Of a DNA stretch of 7,300 nucleotides, positions 1 through 6,264 are shown piece by piece. The translations under genes were made by a program, and so were the position numbers. Origin of the DNA: Granulosicoccaceae bacterium (GTDB lineage Bacteria > Pseudomonadota > Gammaproteobacteria > DAOVJZ01); NCBI GenBank assembly GCA_030632035.1, contig DAOVJZ010000069.1, positions 1 to 7,300 of the forward strand, given 5' to 3'. The notes below the pieces were generated by a model. The model did no database searches. It saw only the letters and a program-made list of their open reading frames with translations, and was not told the DNA's origin. Each line of letters starts with the position of its first letter. Positions within the stretch are counted from its first letter, which is position 1.

Positions 1-213
1 ATGAAAGAATTCAACCTAACAAAAGACCATATCGAACTCTATAAAATCCTGAAGTACGAAGGCATGACCTCCAGTGGTGCTGAAGCCAAGATCGCAATAG
101 CTAATGGTCAGGTCTTGGTGAATGGAGAAGTGGAAACCAGAAAACGGAAAAAGATTGTTTCAGGCGATATTGTAGAGTTTGATAATGAGAAAATCCATGT
201 GCAACCCAAATAA
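1..213 (+). CDS. ybcJ: S4-domain RNA-binding protein, YbcJ type
   Basis: A 70-residue protein consisting almost entirely of one S4 RNA-binding fold. It matches E. coli YbcJ (also 70 aa) along its length as I recall it: the block with SGAEAKIAIANGQVLVNG (residues 25-42), then VETRKRKKI (44-52), then a closing V-F strand. The basic RKRKK stretch and the G-Q-V-x-V-N-G turn are the RNA-contacting S4 signature. The family is thought to bind structured RNA, possibly ribosomal; the target is not known from this sequence. The ATG is the first base of the window, so the ribosome binding site and any operon partner upstream are unseen. The start is trusted because the length equals the family's usual length. 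It converges with the LpxD-like gene, leaving 7 bp between stop codons and no room for a separate terminator. Confidence 0.9.
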   Translation: MKEFNLTKDHIELYKILKYEGMTSSGAEAKIAIANGQVLVNGEVETRKRKKIVSGDIVEFDNEKIHVQPK

Positions 214-220
214 ACCAACA

Positions 221-1288
221 TCATTCCCCACTTAATTTTTTAATTTCTTTTTCCAACGCCACCACTTTTTTATTAAGTTCGTTTAACTTGCGAAAGTGTG
301 CGGTGTTCTTCATGTGTTGGTTCAATGGCTGGGTTGGCAGGCCTGCATACATGCCCGGCTCGGTAATGTCCTTGATCACACCAGCGCGGTGAAAAAGCAC
401 GACATCGTTACAAATATTCATGTGATCAGAGACTTCGGTTTGCCCGCTGGTGATACAGCGATCCCCGAATTTTGAAGATCCCGCAACGGATAACATCGGG
501 GTAAACAAACAATCCTCACCAATCTCCACATTATGCGCAATGTGTATAATATTATCCGTTTTGGTGCCGGCACCGATTCTGGTTTGACCATAGGTAGCTC
601 TATCAATGGTGTTACAGGCACCGAGCAAGACGCGGTCTTCGATCACAACATGGCCGGTTTGCGGGATCTTGTGGCTCTTCCTGTTTTGGTCCTGCGCAAA
701 GCCATAACCTTCCGAGCCAATAACGGTACCGGAGCCAATTTCAACTTCATTGCCTATTTTGCAATTATAGCCAATCACACAATTGGGATGAAAAAGACAA
801 TCGCTTCCAATCTCGACATCATTTTCAATCACCACACCGGCAAGCAGACGACAGCGTTCACCTAATTTTGCGTTTTGCCCAATCACCACGTTTGGACCAA
901 CAAAAGAGGAATCCGGAATATCTACTGTAGGATGAATAACCGCTGAGGGGTGAACTCGTTCCCATTGCGTATCCAGAAAATCTCTACCGCCATATTCCTG
1001 CTTGATCAACGCATGCGCCAATTTAACATTGCCTGTGACCAGAATACCCCAGTGATCTTCCTGCGCTGCATCCTTTGCCAGTTTTTCAGATACAACCAAC
1101 GCCGCAGGCTGTCGCTGGCGCGCTAGCTCCAGATATTCTTTACTACTGACAAAAACAAGATCGCCTGACTCACAAGTTTCAACTGCATTAATACCAGTAA
1201 TGACGGGATCCGCACCGAGTTGTTCTGTGATAAGTTGTAAGTCCGTGAATTTCTCTTTCACTTCGGATAAGTGAATACCCTTATTCAT
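221..1288 (-). CDS. lpxD: LpxD-type UDP-3-O-(3-hydroxyacyl)glucosamine N-acyltransferase
   Basis: 355 residues (E. coli LpxD 341). The known reaction transfers a 3-hydroxyacyl chain from acyl carrier protein to the 2-amino group of UDP-3-O-acylglucosamine, the third step of lipid A synthesis, at the cytosolic face. Residues 1-105 match the uridine-binding domain (F46 and Y52 in the FVSSKEY block). Residues 112-310 form the left-handed beta-helix of hexapeptide repeats. The C-terminus (330-352) is a charged helix able to form the trimer coiled coil. Family landmarks: GSEGYGFA (191-198), TIDR (227-230), D245-N246, presumed catalytic H252 in IAHNVEIG, and H289, equivalent to E. coli H276. Residues 260-305 are diverged: the usual G-G-Q-V-G-x-x-G-H reads SGQTEVSDH. 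Start: ATG at 1288 with GGAG 8 nt upstream. A TTG at 1300 is in frame but overlaps this Shine-Dalgarno. No other lpx genes are adjacent, so it may be a second LpxD. Family assignment is firm; acyl specificity is unknown. Confidence 0.88.
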   Translation of the reverse strand: MNKGIHLSEVKEKFTDLQLITEQLGADPVITGINAVETCESGDLVFVSSKEYLELARQRQPAALVVSEKLAKDAAQEDHWGILVTGNVKLAHALIKQEYGGRDFLDTQWERVHPSAVIHPTVDIPDSSFVGPNVVIGQNAKLGERCRLLAGVVIENDVEIGSDCLFHPNCVIGYNCKIGNEVEIGSGTVIGSEGYGFAQDQNRKSHKIPQTGHVVIEDRVLLGACNTIDRATYGQTRIGAGTKTDNIIHIAHNVEIGEDCLFTPMLSVAGSSKFGDRCITSGQTEVSDHMNICNDVVLFHRAGVIKDITEPGMYAGLPTQPLNQHMKNTAHFRKLNELNKKVVALEKEIKKLSGE

Positions 1289-1402
1289 TGTTTTCTCCAA
1301 TTATTCTCAATTGCTACTAACGACCAGTAACGGTAGTGTATGATAGTATAGGTTTAACAGAAAGACCCTTTGTTTCCTGCTATTTAGAGAAGTATTAGTG
1401 CT
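1289..1402. promoter_or_regulatory. Divergent lpxD / tdh intergenic region
   Basis: This 114-bp spacer must hold the promoters of both lpxD (leftward) and tdh-kbl (rightward) if each has its own. On the + strand TATGAT at 1339-1344 is a 5/6 match to a sigma-70 -10 box, but no good -35 lies 16-18 bp upstream. On the - strand TATACT (complement of 1345-1350) is another 5/6 -10, also without a clear -35. The two candidates abut, so the polymerases would compete. Near tdh, GAGAAG at about 1387-1392 is a weak, rather distant Shine-Dalgarno. No clear palindromic operator was seen. The promoter calls are inference from motif resemblance only. Confidence 0.3.
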
Positions 1403-2446
1403 ATGAAAACAATGAAAGCCTTAGTTAAAAAACACGCGAAAGAAGGTTTGTGGCTGGAAGATGTGCCTGTGCCGGAAGTCGGGAATAATGACGTTCTGAT
1501 CAAGATTCAGAAAACGGCCATTTGCGGAACGGACGTGCATATTTATAACTGGGATGAATGGGCGCAGAAAACAATTCCCGTACCGATGACGGTGGGTCAT
1601 GAGTTTGCGGGTGTGATTGTCGAGATGGGCTCCAATGTCACCGAGCTTAATATTGGTGACGTGGTTTCTGGCGAAGGTCATATTGTCTGTGAGCGTTGTC
1701 GTAACTGTTTGGCTGGCAGGCGTCACCTTTGTCCGAATACGATTGGTGTCGGCGTTAATCGCGATGGCAGTTTCGCTGAGTATTTGTCCATCCCTGCCAA
1801 GAATGTGTTCAGACCGAATATTGAAATCCCAATGGATGTGCTTGCCTGTTTTGACCCTTACGGCAATGCAGTCCACACCGCGCTTTCTTTTAACATGGTG
1901 GGGGAGGATGTATTGATTACCGGTGCAGGCCCAATTGGGATTATGGCCGCGATGGTGGCTGGTCATTGTGGTGCGCGCAACATTGTTATTACCGATATAA
2001 ATGATTACAGACTGGATCTGGCAAAAAAGGTCGCCCCCAAAGCAATCCCCATCAATGTTAGCAAGGATGGGATCAGTAGAGACTTCATGCGTAGCCTGGG
2101 CATTCTTGAAGGCTTTGATGTGTGTCTGGAAATGTCTGGTTCACCAGTAGCGTTTAGAGATGCGATCGACAAAATGATCAATGGCGGTAGTATTGCAATG
2201 CTCGGTATTGTGCCGGACGGCACGGGTATTGATTGGACCAAAGTCGTTTTTAAAGGACTATTTATTAAAGGTATTTATGGTCGTGAGATCTTTGAGACAT
2301 GGTATAAGGGTGTGATGATGGTGCAAAGCGGCCTCCCTTTGGAGAAAATCATTACCCATCGTTTTAACTACACCGATTTCCAGAAAGGTTTTGATGTTAT
2401 GCGTTCAGGTCAATCTGGCAAGGTGATCCTCAACTGGGAAGAATAA
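1403..2446 (+). CDS. tdh: L-threonine 3-dehydrogenase
   Basis: 347 residues (E. coli Tdh 341); zinc- and NAD-dependent medium-chain dehydrogenase that oxidises L-threonine to 2-amino-3-ketobutyrate in the cytosol. Residues 1-150 form the catalytic domain, with C41 in TAICGTDVHIYNW and H66-E67 in VGHEF as catalytic-zinc ligands, and C96, C99, C102 and C110 as the structural zinc lobe. The Rossmann fold follows: GAGPIG at 174-179, and D198 in ITDIND, an acidic residue of the kind that favours NAD over NADP. The C-terminal blocks DWTKVVFKGLFIKGIYGRE and RSGQSGKVIL are nearly identical to those of E. coli Tdh, which separates it from sorbitol and other alcohol dehydrogenases. The chosen ATG precedes an alternative ATG three codons on (1412), whose product would align with the E. 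coli N-terminus; either is possible. kbl follows 16 bp downstream, so the pair is very probably cotranscribed. The order tdh-kbl is the reverse of E. coli kbl-tdh. Confidence 0.96.
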   Translation: MKTMKALVKKHAKEGLWLEDVPVPEVGNNDVLIKIQKTAICGTDVHIYNWDEWAQKTIPVPMTVGHEFAGVIVEMGSNVTELNIGDVVSGEGHIVCERCRNCLAGRRHLCPNTIGVGVNRDGSFAEYLSIPAKNVFRPNIEIPMDVLACFDPYGNAVHTALSFNMVGEDVLITGAGPIGIMAAMVAGHCGARNIVITDINDYRLDLAKKVAPKAIPINVSKDGISRDFMRSLGILEGFDVCLEMSGSPVAFRDAIDKMINGGSIAMLGIVPDGTGIDWTKVVFKGLFIKGIYGREIFETWYKGVMMVQSGLPLEKIITHRFNYTDFQKGFDVMRSGQSGKVILNWEE

Positions 2447-2462
2447 GAGGAAGAGGGTATCT

Positions 2463-3656
2463 ATGAGTTTTACAAGCGCAAAAACAAGTCTGGAAAAAGA
2501 GCTGGCGGAAATAAAGGAAGCTGGTCTTTGGAAAAACGAACGTATCATCGCCTCTGAACAAAAGAATGACATAACCCTTGCTGATGGTAGCGAGGTGATT
2601 AATATGTGCGCCAATAACTATCTTGGTTTGGCGAACAACCCTGAAGTCATACAGGCCGCTAAAGACAGTTATGACCGATGGGGTTTTGGGTTGGCCTCGG
2701 TACGTTTTATCTGTGGTACACAATCGATACATAAAACACTCGAAGAAAAAGTTACCAAATTCCTTGGTATGGAAGATACGATCCTTTATGCGGCCTGTTT
2801 TGATGCCAATACCGGACTGTTCGAAACAATATTAAATAAGGAAGACGCGGTTATTTCCGATGAATTGAATCATGCCTCCATTATTGATGGTGTGCGTTTG
2901 TGTAAGGCGGCACGCTTTCGTTACAAGAATAATGACATGGCGGATCTCGAAAGTAAGTTAAAAGAGGCCAAGGCCAGTGGCGCACGGCGCATACTTATTA
3001 CTACTGACGGTGTATTTTCAATGGATGGAACAGTTGCCCAATTAGACAAGATTTGTGATCTGGCAGATAAATATGATGCCATGGTCCATCATGACGACTG
3101 TCATGCGGTTGGCTTTATGGGCAAGACTGGTCGCGGCATACATGAATATCATGGTGTGATGGATCGTGTCGATATTATTACTGGTACCTTCGGCAAGGCA
3201 CTGGGTGGTGGTTCCGGTGGTTACACATCCGGACGAAAAGAGATCATTGATATGCTACGTCAACGCTCACGTCCTTATCTGTTCTCAAACACGGTGGCAC
3301 CGGCGATTTGTGCAGCGTCAATCAAGGTGCTGGATATGCTGTCAGAATCGACTGCCTTGCGTGACCATCTGGAAGAAAACACACGTTATTTCAGAAAAGG
3401 TATGCAGGATGCAGGATTTGCAATTTCGGAAGGTGATCATCCCATTGTGCCCGTAATGCTTGGTGATGCCGTATTGGCCCAGAAAATGTCACAAAAATTA
3501 TTAGAGCGCGGAGTTTATGCCATTGGCTTCTTTTTCCCGGTCGTGCCGAAAGGCAAGGCAAGGATTCGTACCCAGATTTCAGCGGCACATACAAAAGAAG
3601 ATTTAGACAAGGCGATTGCAGCATTTGCAGCAACTTATGCGGAACTGAATAATTAA
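2463..3656 (+). CDS. kbl: 2-amino-3-ketobutyrate CoA ligase (glycine C-acetyltransferase)
   Basis: 397 residues, essentially the length of E. coli Kbl (398). It is a pyridoxal-phosphate enzyme of the alpha-oxoamine synthase family that cleaves 2-amino-3-ketobutyrate with CoA to glycine and acetyl-CoA. The unstable ketobutyrate comes from Tdh, encoded just upstream. Visible landmarks are NNYLGLANNP (51-60), SVRFICGTQSIH (79-90) for substrate and cofactor contacts, H137 in ELNHASIIDG (ring-stacking His), D211 and H214 in DDCHAVGF (cofactor nitrogen and O3 contacts), and the Schiff-base lysine K245 in TFGKALGGGSGGY. The motif SRPYLFSN (269-276) is also typical. It could only be confused with BioF or HemA homologues, but the Tdh neighbour and the specific motifs decide it. 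Translation starts at ATG 2463 behind a strong purine-rich site (AGAGGG at 2452-2457, 5 nt spacing) lying just after the tdh stop. No truncation is visible. Confidence 0.96.
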   Translation: MSFTSAKTSLEKELAEIKEAGLWKNERIIASEQKNDITLADGSEVINMCANNYLGLANNPEVIQAAKDSYDRWGFGLASVRFICGTQSIHKTLEEKVTKFLGMEDTILYAACFDANTGLFETILNKEDAVISDELNHASIIDGVRLCKAARFRYKNNDMADLESKLKEAKASGARRILITTDGVFSMDGTVAQLDKICDLADKYDAMVHHDDCHAVGFMGKTGRGIHEYHGVMDRVDIITGTFGKALGGGSGGYTSGRKEIIDMLRQRSRPYLFSNTVAPAICAASIKVLDMLSESTALRDHLEENTRYFRKGMQDAGFAISEGDHPIVPVMLGDAVLAQKMSQKLLERGVYAIGFFFPVVPKGKARIRTQISAAHTKEDLDKAIAAFAATYAELNN

Positions 3657-3735
3657 TTCACCTGATTAAAACTGTGGTGGTGTGCAAGATAGTGGATTGC
3701 AGATAAGCTCTGTCCTGCCCGGTTTTCTGTTTTTT

Positions 3736-3754
3736 GTGTCAGATATTTTGACAC
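3736..3754. promoter_or_regulatory. Perfect inverted repeat, candidate activator-binding site
   Basis: The arms GTGTCA (3736-3741) and TGACAC (3749-3754) are exact reverse complements around a 7-nt A/T-rich centre. The centre lies about 190 bp upstream of the start point predicted from the sigma-54 box, within the usual range for enhancer-binding-protein sites. The dyad resembles a dimer site but matches no activator consensus I can name; the half-site spacing is not that of NifA (TGT-N10-ACA). Alternatively it could be a short transcription-ending stem for kbl, but the following bases are not a proper T-run. The repeat itself is seen directly; its role is inference. Confidence 0.4.
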
Positions 3755-3909
3755 TCAGATCTTACTTTTAGAATGCGATGCAACTTATTGTTTTGTATTG
3801 AAATAAACTAAAATTTAGCCAGCGATCTGTTGTGATGGAATGTAATAAAATCTTTACACTCTGGCTGATGATTAAATATAACTTGTTGAAATTTAAGAAA
3901 ATCAGATTT

Positions 3910-3925
3910 TGGCACAGCATTTGCT
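3910..3925 (+). promoter_or_regulatory. Sigma-54 (RpoN) -24/-12 promoter
   Basis: The sequence TGGCACAGCATTTGCT fits the consensus TGGCAC-R-N4-TTGCW at every defined position. The invariant GG (3911-3912) and GC (3923-3924) are separated by exactly 10 bp. Transcription would start about 12 bp past the GC, near 3935-3938, giving a leader of roughly 33-36 nt before the ATG at 3971. Sigma-54 promoters need an ATP-dependent enhancer-binding activator, so the downstream membrane-protein gene should be tightly signal-controlled. No activator gene lies in the window. The match and the placement directly before a gene on the same strand make a chance occurrence unlikely. Confidence 0.82.
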
Positions 3926-3970
3926 TTTACTTTTATTGAGATTTTGATTTTTCGGGTTGAAGGTGCTGTT

Positions 3971-4459
3971 ATGAAATCAAAGATATTGAGCGTTGATGAA
4001 TATTCTGAATCTGATTTTTATCTTGAACGCCGTAATGAAACAGAACGCAGAACCGTAACAGCGGAGTCTCATCGCTATAATTTGCTGGGTGGCCAACGCA
4101 AGATCGGGCGTCGCAAAAATGAACAATATAATATGTTTGTTGATGTACATAACTCAAGGCACATGTTTGTGATCATTGGTATCATGATGTTATCAGTCCT
4201 TGATGCTATCCTGACATTAAAAATCCTTTCAGCTGGTGGAGTTGAAGTTAATATTTTGCTGGATTGGGCAGTTCAGAATAATATTGAGCTATTTACATAT
4301 GTAAAGCTTGCGCTGACTGGATTGGGTATTGTTCTTCTTGCTCGTTATATCCATTTTCGCCTGTTTAATCTTGTTAGTGTTTCTAGCCTCCTGCAGGCTG
4401 CGTTTGTCGGATATCTTGTTCTGATCAGTTACCAGCTCTCTTTATTGCAGTTGATATAA
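3971..4459 (+). CDS. Three-helix membrane protein, DUF5658-like, sigma-54-controlled
   Basis: 162 residues, function unknown. Residues 1-62 are hydrophilic and arginine-rich, with paired blocks LERRNETERR (18-27) and GGQRKIGRRKN (40-50). Three hydrophobic segments follow at about 65-88, 108-126 and 135-158. The first ends in LDAILTLKIL, followed by GGVEVNILLD (89-98) and K112 at the start of the second helix. This D-x-x-x-T, G-x-x-E-x-N and helix-borne K pattern resembles the DUF5658 family as I remember it. The positive N-terminus suggests it stays in the cytosol and the protein sits in the inner membrane. There is no signal peptide or enzyme motif. Start: ATG 3971 has GAAGG 7 nt upstream. 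A TTG at 3944 is in frame, but it would lie within about 10 nt of the predicted sigma-54 start point and lacks a binding site. The gene stands alone, converging with the acyl-CoA ligase gene after 3 bp. That the protein is real is well supported by its promoter and topology; the family name is less certain. Confidence 0.75.
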   Translation: MKSKILSVDEYSESDFYLERRNETERRTVTAESHRYNLLGGQRKIGRRKNEQYNMFVDVHNSRHMFVIIGIMMLSVLDAILTLKILSAGGVEVNILLDWAVQNNIELFTYVKLALTGLGIVLLARYIHFRLFNLVSVSSLLQAAFVGYLVLISYQLSLLQLI

Positions 4460-4462
4460 TAA

Positions 4463-6250
4463 TCAACCCGTTTGTTGACACTTTCTTATTTCTTCCTCGT
4501 ACTGCTTCATAATCTGATTGCGTTTTAGTTTCAGGGTTGGCGTCATGAAGCCGTCTTCAATAGTCCATGGGCTGTCGGCGATAATGAGATGCTCAACACG
4601 TGCATAGCCAGGGAAAGTGGAGAGTTGTTTGTTCATGGATTCCAATATGACATCATTAGTCACGTCATTAGATATGGAATCCCCGTATTTTTCTGAATGT
4701 GAGCTGATTTTTTTGTGTTCTTCTTCGTTTAGCACCACGATAGCACCAAGGCGCGACATGCCCTCGCCAAATACGACAACTTGTTCAAACAGGGGATCGC
4801 GGGTAATTGCACTCTCCATGTCTGATGGTGGTACTTTTTCACCATTGGACATAACAATGATTTCTTTCAATCGTCCGGTGATATAAATATGGTTATTTTC
4901 AATCCGCACAATATCGCCAGTATGTAACCAGCCATCGGGATCGATCATGGCCGTGGTGGCGGATTGGTTATTCCAGTAGCCTTGCATGATGCCGGGAGAC
5001 TTGACCATGAGTTCGCCGTTGGCATTTTTTTTAACTTCAACATCAGTTAAAGGTGTACCCACGCTTTCCGGATCATTGTCTTCAACCGGGTTCACACTGA
5101 TCACAGGACTGGTTTCAGTCAAGCCATAGCCTTGTTGCAGTTTGAGCCCCATACCAATGAAAAAGTGGGAGACGTATTCAGGCAGGGCGGCACCACCGCA
5201 AACAATGATGCGCAGTCTTCCGCCCAAGCGTTCTGCTATCTTGCTGGCAACGATCCTTTGCAGGATTGGGTGCAGAAAAAAGGCAGGGGACCAACGGCCA
5301 CGTTTTTGTTTGTACTCAAAATGGTGCCAACCGATATCGGCTGCTTTTCTAACCAGTTTTTGTTTGAATTCGGATTCTGTGGATAATTTATCCTGAATCT
5401 TGGTTAATGCACGTTCAAAAATACGTGGAACAGAAACAAACATTGTCGGCTTGATAGTTTGCAGATCTTCACTTAACGTTTCAACTGAACGTGCAAAGGC
5501 TACCGTCGCACCCGTCATCATCGGAATATAATATCCTGCGGTACGTTCCAGCATGTGCGACAGTGGCAGAATAGATAAAAACAGATCTTCTGGATAGACA
5601 GTAATATGTTGAGCACCGCTCCATGCGTTCCATAAAATACCGTAGTGATTCAGCATCACGCCCTTGGGACGGCCTGTTGTACCAGAAGTGTAAACAAGCG
5701 TTGCCAGATCATCTGGTTTGCCTTGACGTTTTTTCAAGACACCGGCTTTGCCGAACAACCATTCGGTTGCCTTGATGATTCGGGGTTCATTGTGAATATC
5801 TTCCGCTTCATCTATGCAGACAATACGTTTTAATGGTGTTAAATTATTTTTGACACTTCTTATTTGCGCCCACTGTTCGAATCCGCCGATCAGTAACAAT
5901 TTAACATCGGCATCATTAATGATGTAGGAAATATTCTCACCGCGATCATTGATATAAAGTGGCACAACAACCATGCCCAGACCCAGTGCGGCCTGTTCAA
6001 ACACAGCCCATTCACGTGAATTCCTGACCATAAGGGCGACACGATCACCGGCTTCCAGCCCTTCTGATCGGATTGCCGCTTGCCAGTGACCAACTTCAAC
6101 TGCCATTTCGGCCCAGGTTGTATCGTGCCAGACCTGACGTTTGTCATCATATTGACGATATGCGACAGCATCAGGTGTGCGTCGTACACGTTCAAGAAAA
6201 ACACCGTCGAGTGTTTGTATAGCGTCTGGTGAGATCATGTCTTCAGTCAT
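4463..6250 (-). CDS. Long-chain fatty acid-CoA ligase (AMP-forming)
   Basis: 595 residues; ANL-superfamily adenylating enzyme of the long-chain acyl-CoA synthetase group (FadD15/ACSL-like rather than E. coli FadD-like). It activates a fatty acid with ATP to acyl-AMP, then transfers the acyl group to CoA. Visible motifs in order: phosphate loop YTSGTTGRPKGV (187-198), LPLSHMLER (228-236), VPRIFE (274-279), CGGAALPE (351-358), YGLTETSP (375-382), the hinge-region block WLHTGD to ITGRLKEIIVMSNGEKVPP (441-475), and the C-terminal lid with TPTLKLKR (570-577), which carries the likely adenylation lysine. No membrane helix or signal peptide is obvious. The start ATG at 6250 has AGGG 9 nt upstream, 14 bp after the stop of the FadJ-type gene, so the two are almost certainly one operon; ligase followed by hydratase/dehydrogenase fits beta-oxidation. 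Chain-length preference cannot be read from the sequence. Confidence 0.92.
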   Translation of the reverse strand: MTEDMISPDAIQTLDGVFLERVRRTPDAVAYRQYDDKRQVWHDTTWAEMAVEVGHWQAAIRSEGLEAGDRVALMVRNSREWAVFEQAALGLGMVVVPLYINDRGENISYIINDADVKLLLIGGFEQWAQIRSVKNNLTPLKRIVCIDEAEDIHNEPRIIKATEWLFGKAGVLKKRQGKPDDLATLVYTSGTTGRPKGVMLNHYGILWNAWSGAQHITVYPEDLFLSILPLSHMLERTAGYYIPMMTGATVAFARSVETLSEDLQTIKPTMFVSVPRIFERALTKIQDKLSTESEFKQKLVRKAADIGWHHFEYKQKRGRWSPAFFLHPILQRIVASKIAERLGGRLRIIVCGGAALPEYVSHFFIGMGLKLQQGYGLTETSPVISVNPVEDNDPESVGTPLTDVEVKKNANGELMVKSPGIMQGYWNNQSATTAMIDPDGWLHTGDIVRIENNHIYITGRLKEIIVMSNGEKVPPSDMESAITRDPLFEQVVVFGEGMSRLGAIVVLNEEEHKKISSHSEKYGDSISNDVTNDVILESMNKQLSTFPGYARVEHLIIADSPWTIEDGFMTPTLKLKRNQIMKQYEEEIRKCQQTG

Positions 6251-6264
6251 GCTTGCAATCCCTG

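Larger units (their letters stand above)
3657..3970. other. A/T-rich intergenic region between kbl and the membrane-protein gene
   Basis: This 314-bp spacer holds no gene I can support. From left to right: a weak hairpin, GCAGA/TCTGT at 3699-3713 with a 5-nt loop, whose T-rich run (3723-3735) begins 9 nt after the stem and so is a poor intrinsic terminator for kbl; a perfect inverted repeat at 3736-3754; a possible sigma-70 promoter with TTTACA (3853-3858) and TATAAC (3877-3882) at 18-bp spacing; an A/T-rich stretch with a near-match to the IHF consensus at 3879-3891; and a near-consensus sigma-54 promoter at 3910-3925. The order (distal palindrome, bend candidate, -24/-12 box) is that of an enhancer-controlled promoter. 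Only the sigma-54 box is strong. Confidence 0.6.

Noticed and set aside
337..346. 10-bp palindrome GCAGGCCTGC, repeated at 6460-6469
   Set aside because: Both copies lie inside conserved coding sequence in different codon contexts. Two copies in 7.3 kb is mildly unusual but not enough to claim a functional repeat without a genome-wide count.
533..865. Long open frames opposite or overlapping lpxD, tdh, kbl and the ligase gene
   Set aside because: They are shadows of conserved genes in other frames, with low-complexity composition and no family resemblance.
1289..1300. Earlier TTG start for the LpxD-like gene at 1300
   Set aside because: The TTG overlaps the GGAG Shine-Dalgarno that serves the ATG at 1288; the ATG is the better start and the extra four residues match nothing in the family.
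3699..3735. Rho-independent terminator after kbl
   Set aside because: The stem is only 5 bp including a G-T pair, and the T-rich run begins 9 nt after it; too weak to call.
3817..3866. Inverted repeat AGCCAG / CTGGCT around a 38-nt spacer
   Set aside because: Six-base arms with no extension and a long spacer are expected by chance in a region this size.
3853..3882. Sigma-70 promoter TTTACA-18-TATAAC upstream of the membrane protein
   Set aside because: Each hexamer is a 5/6 match, but A/T-rich spacers yield such matches readily. It is kept only as a note in the intergenic entry, and the sigma-54 box is far stronger.
3944..3970. Earlier TTG start for the membrane protein at 3944
   Set aside because: It has no ribosome binding site and would lie within about 10 nt of the predicted sigma-54 start point; ATG 3971 has GAAGG at 7-nt spacing.
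5247..5264. TGGCA...TTGC resembling a second sigma-54 promoter
   Set aside because: The GG-to-GC spacing is 12 bp rather than 10, and it lies inside the ligase coding region with no gene downstream on that strand.
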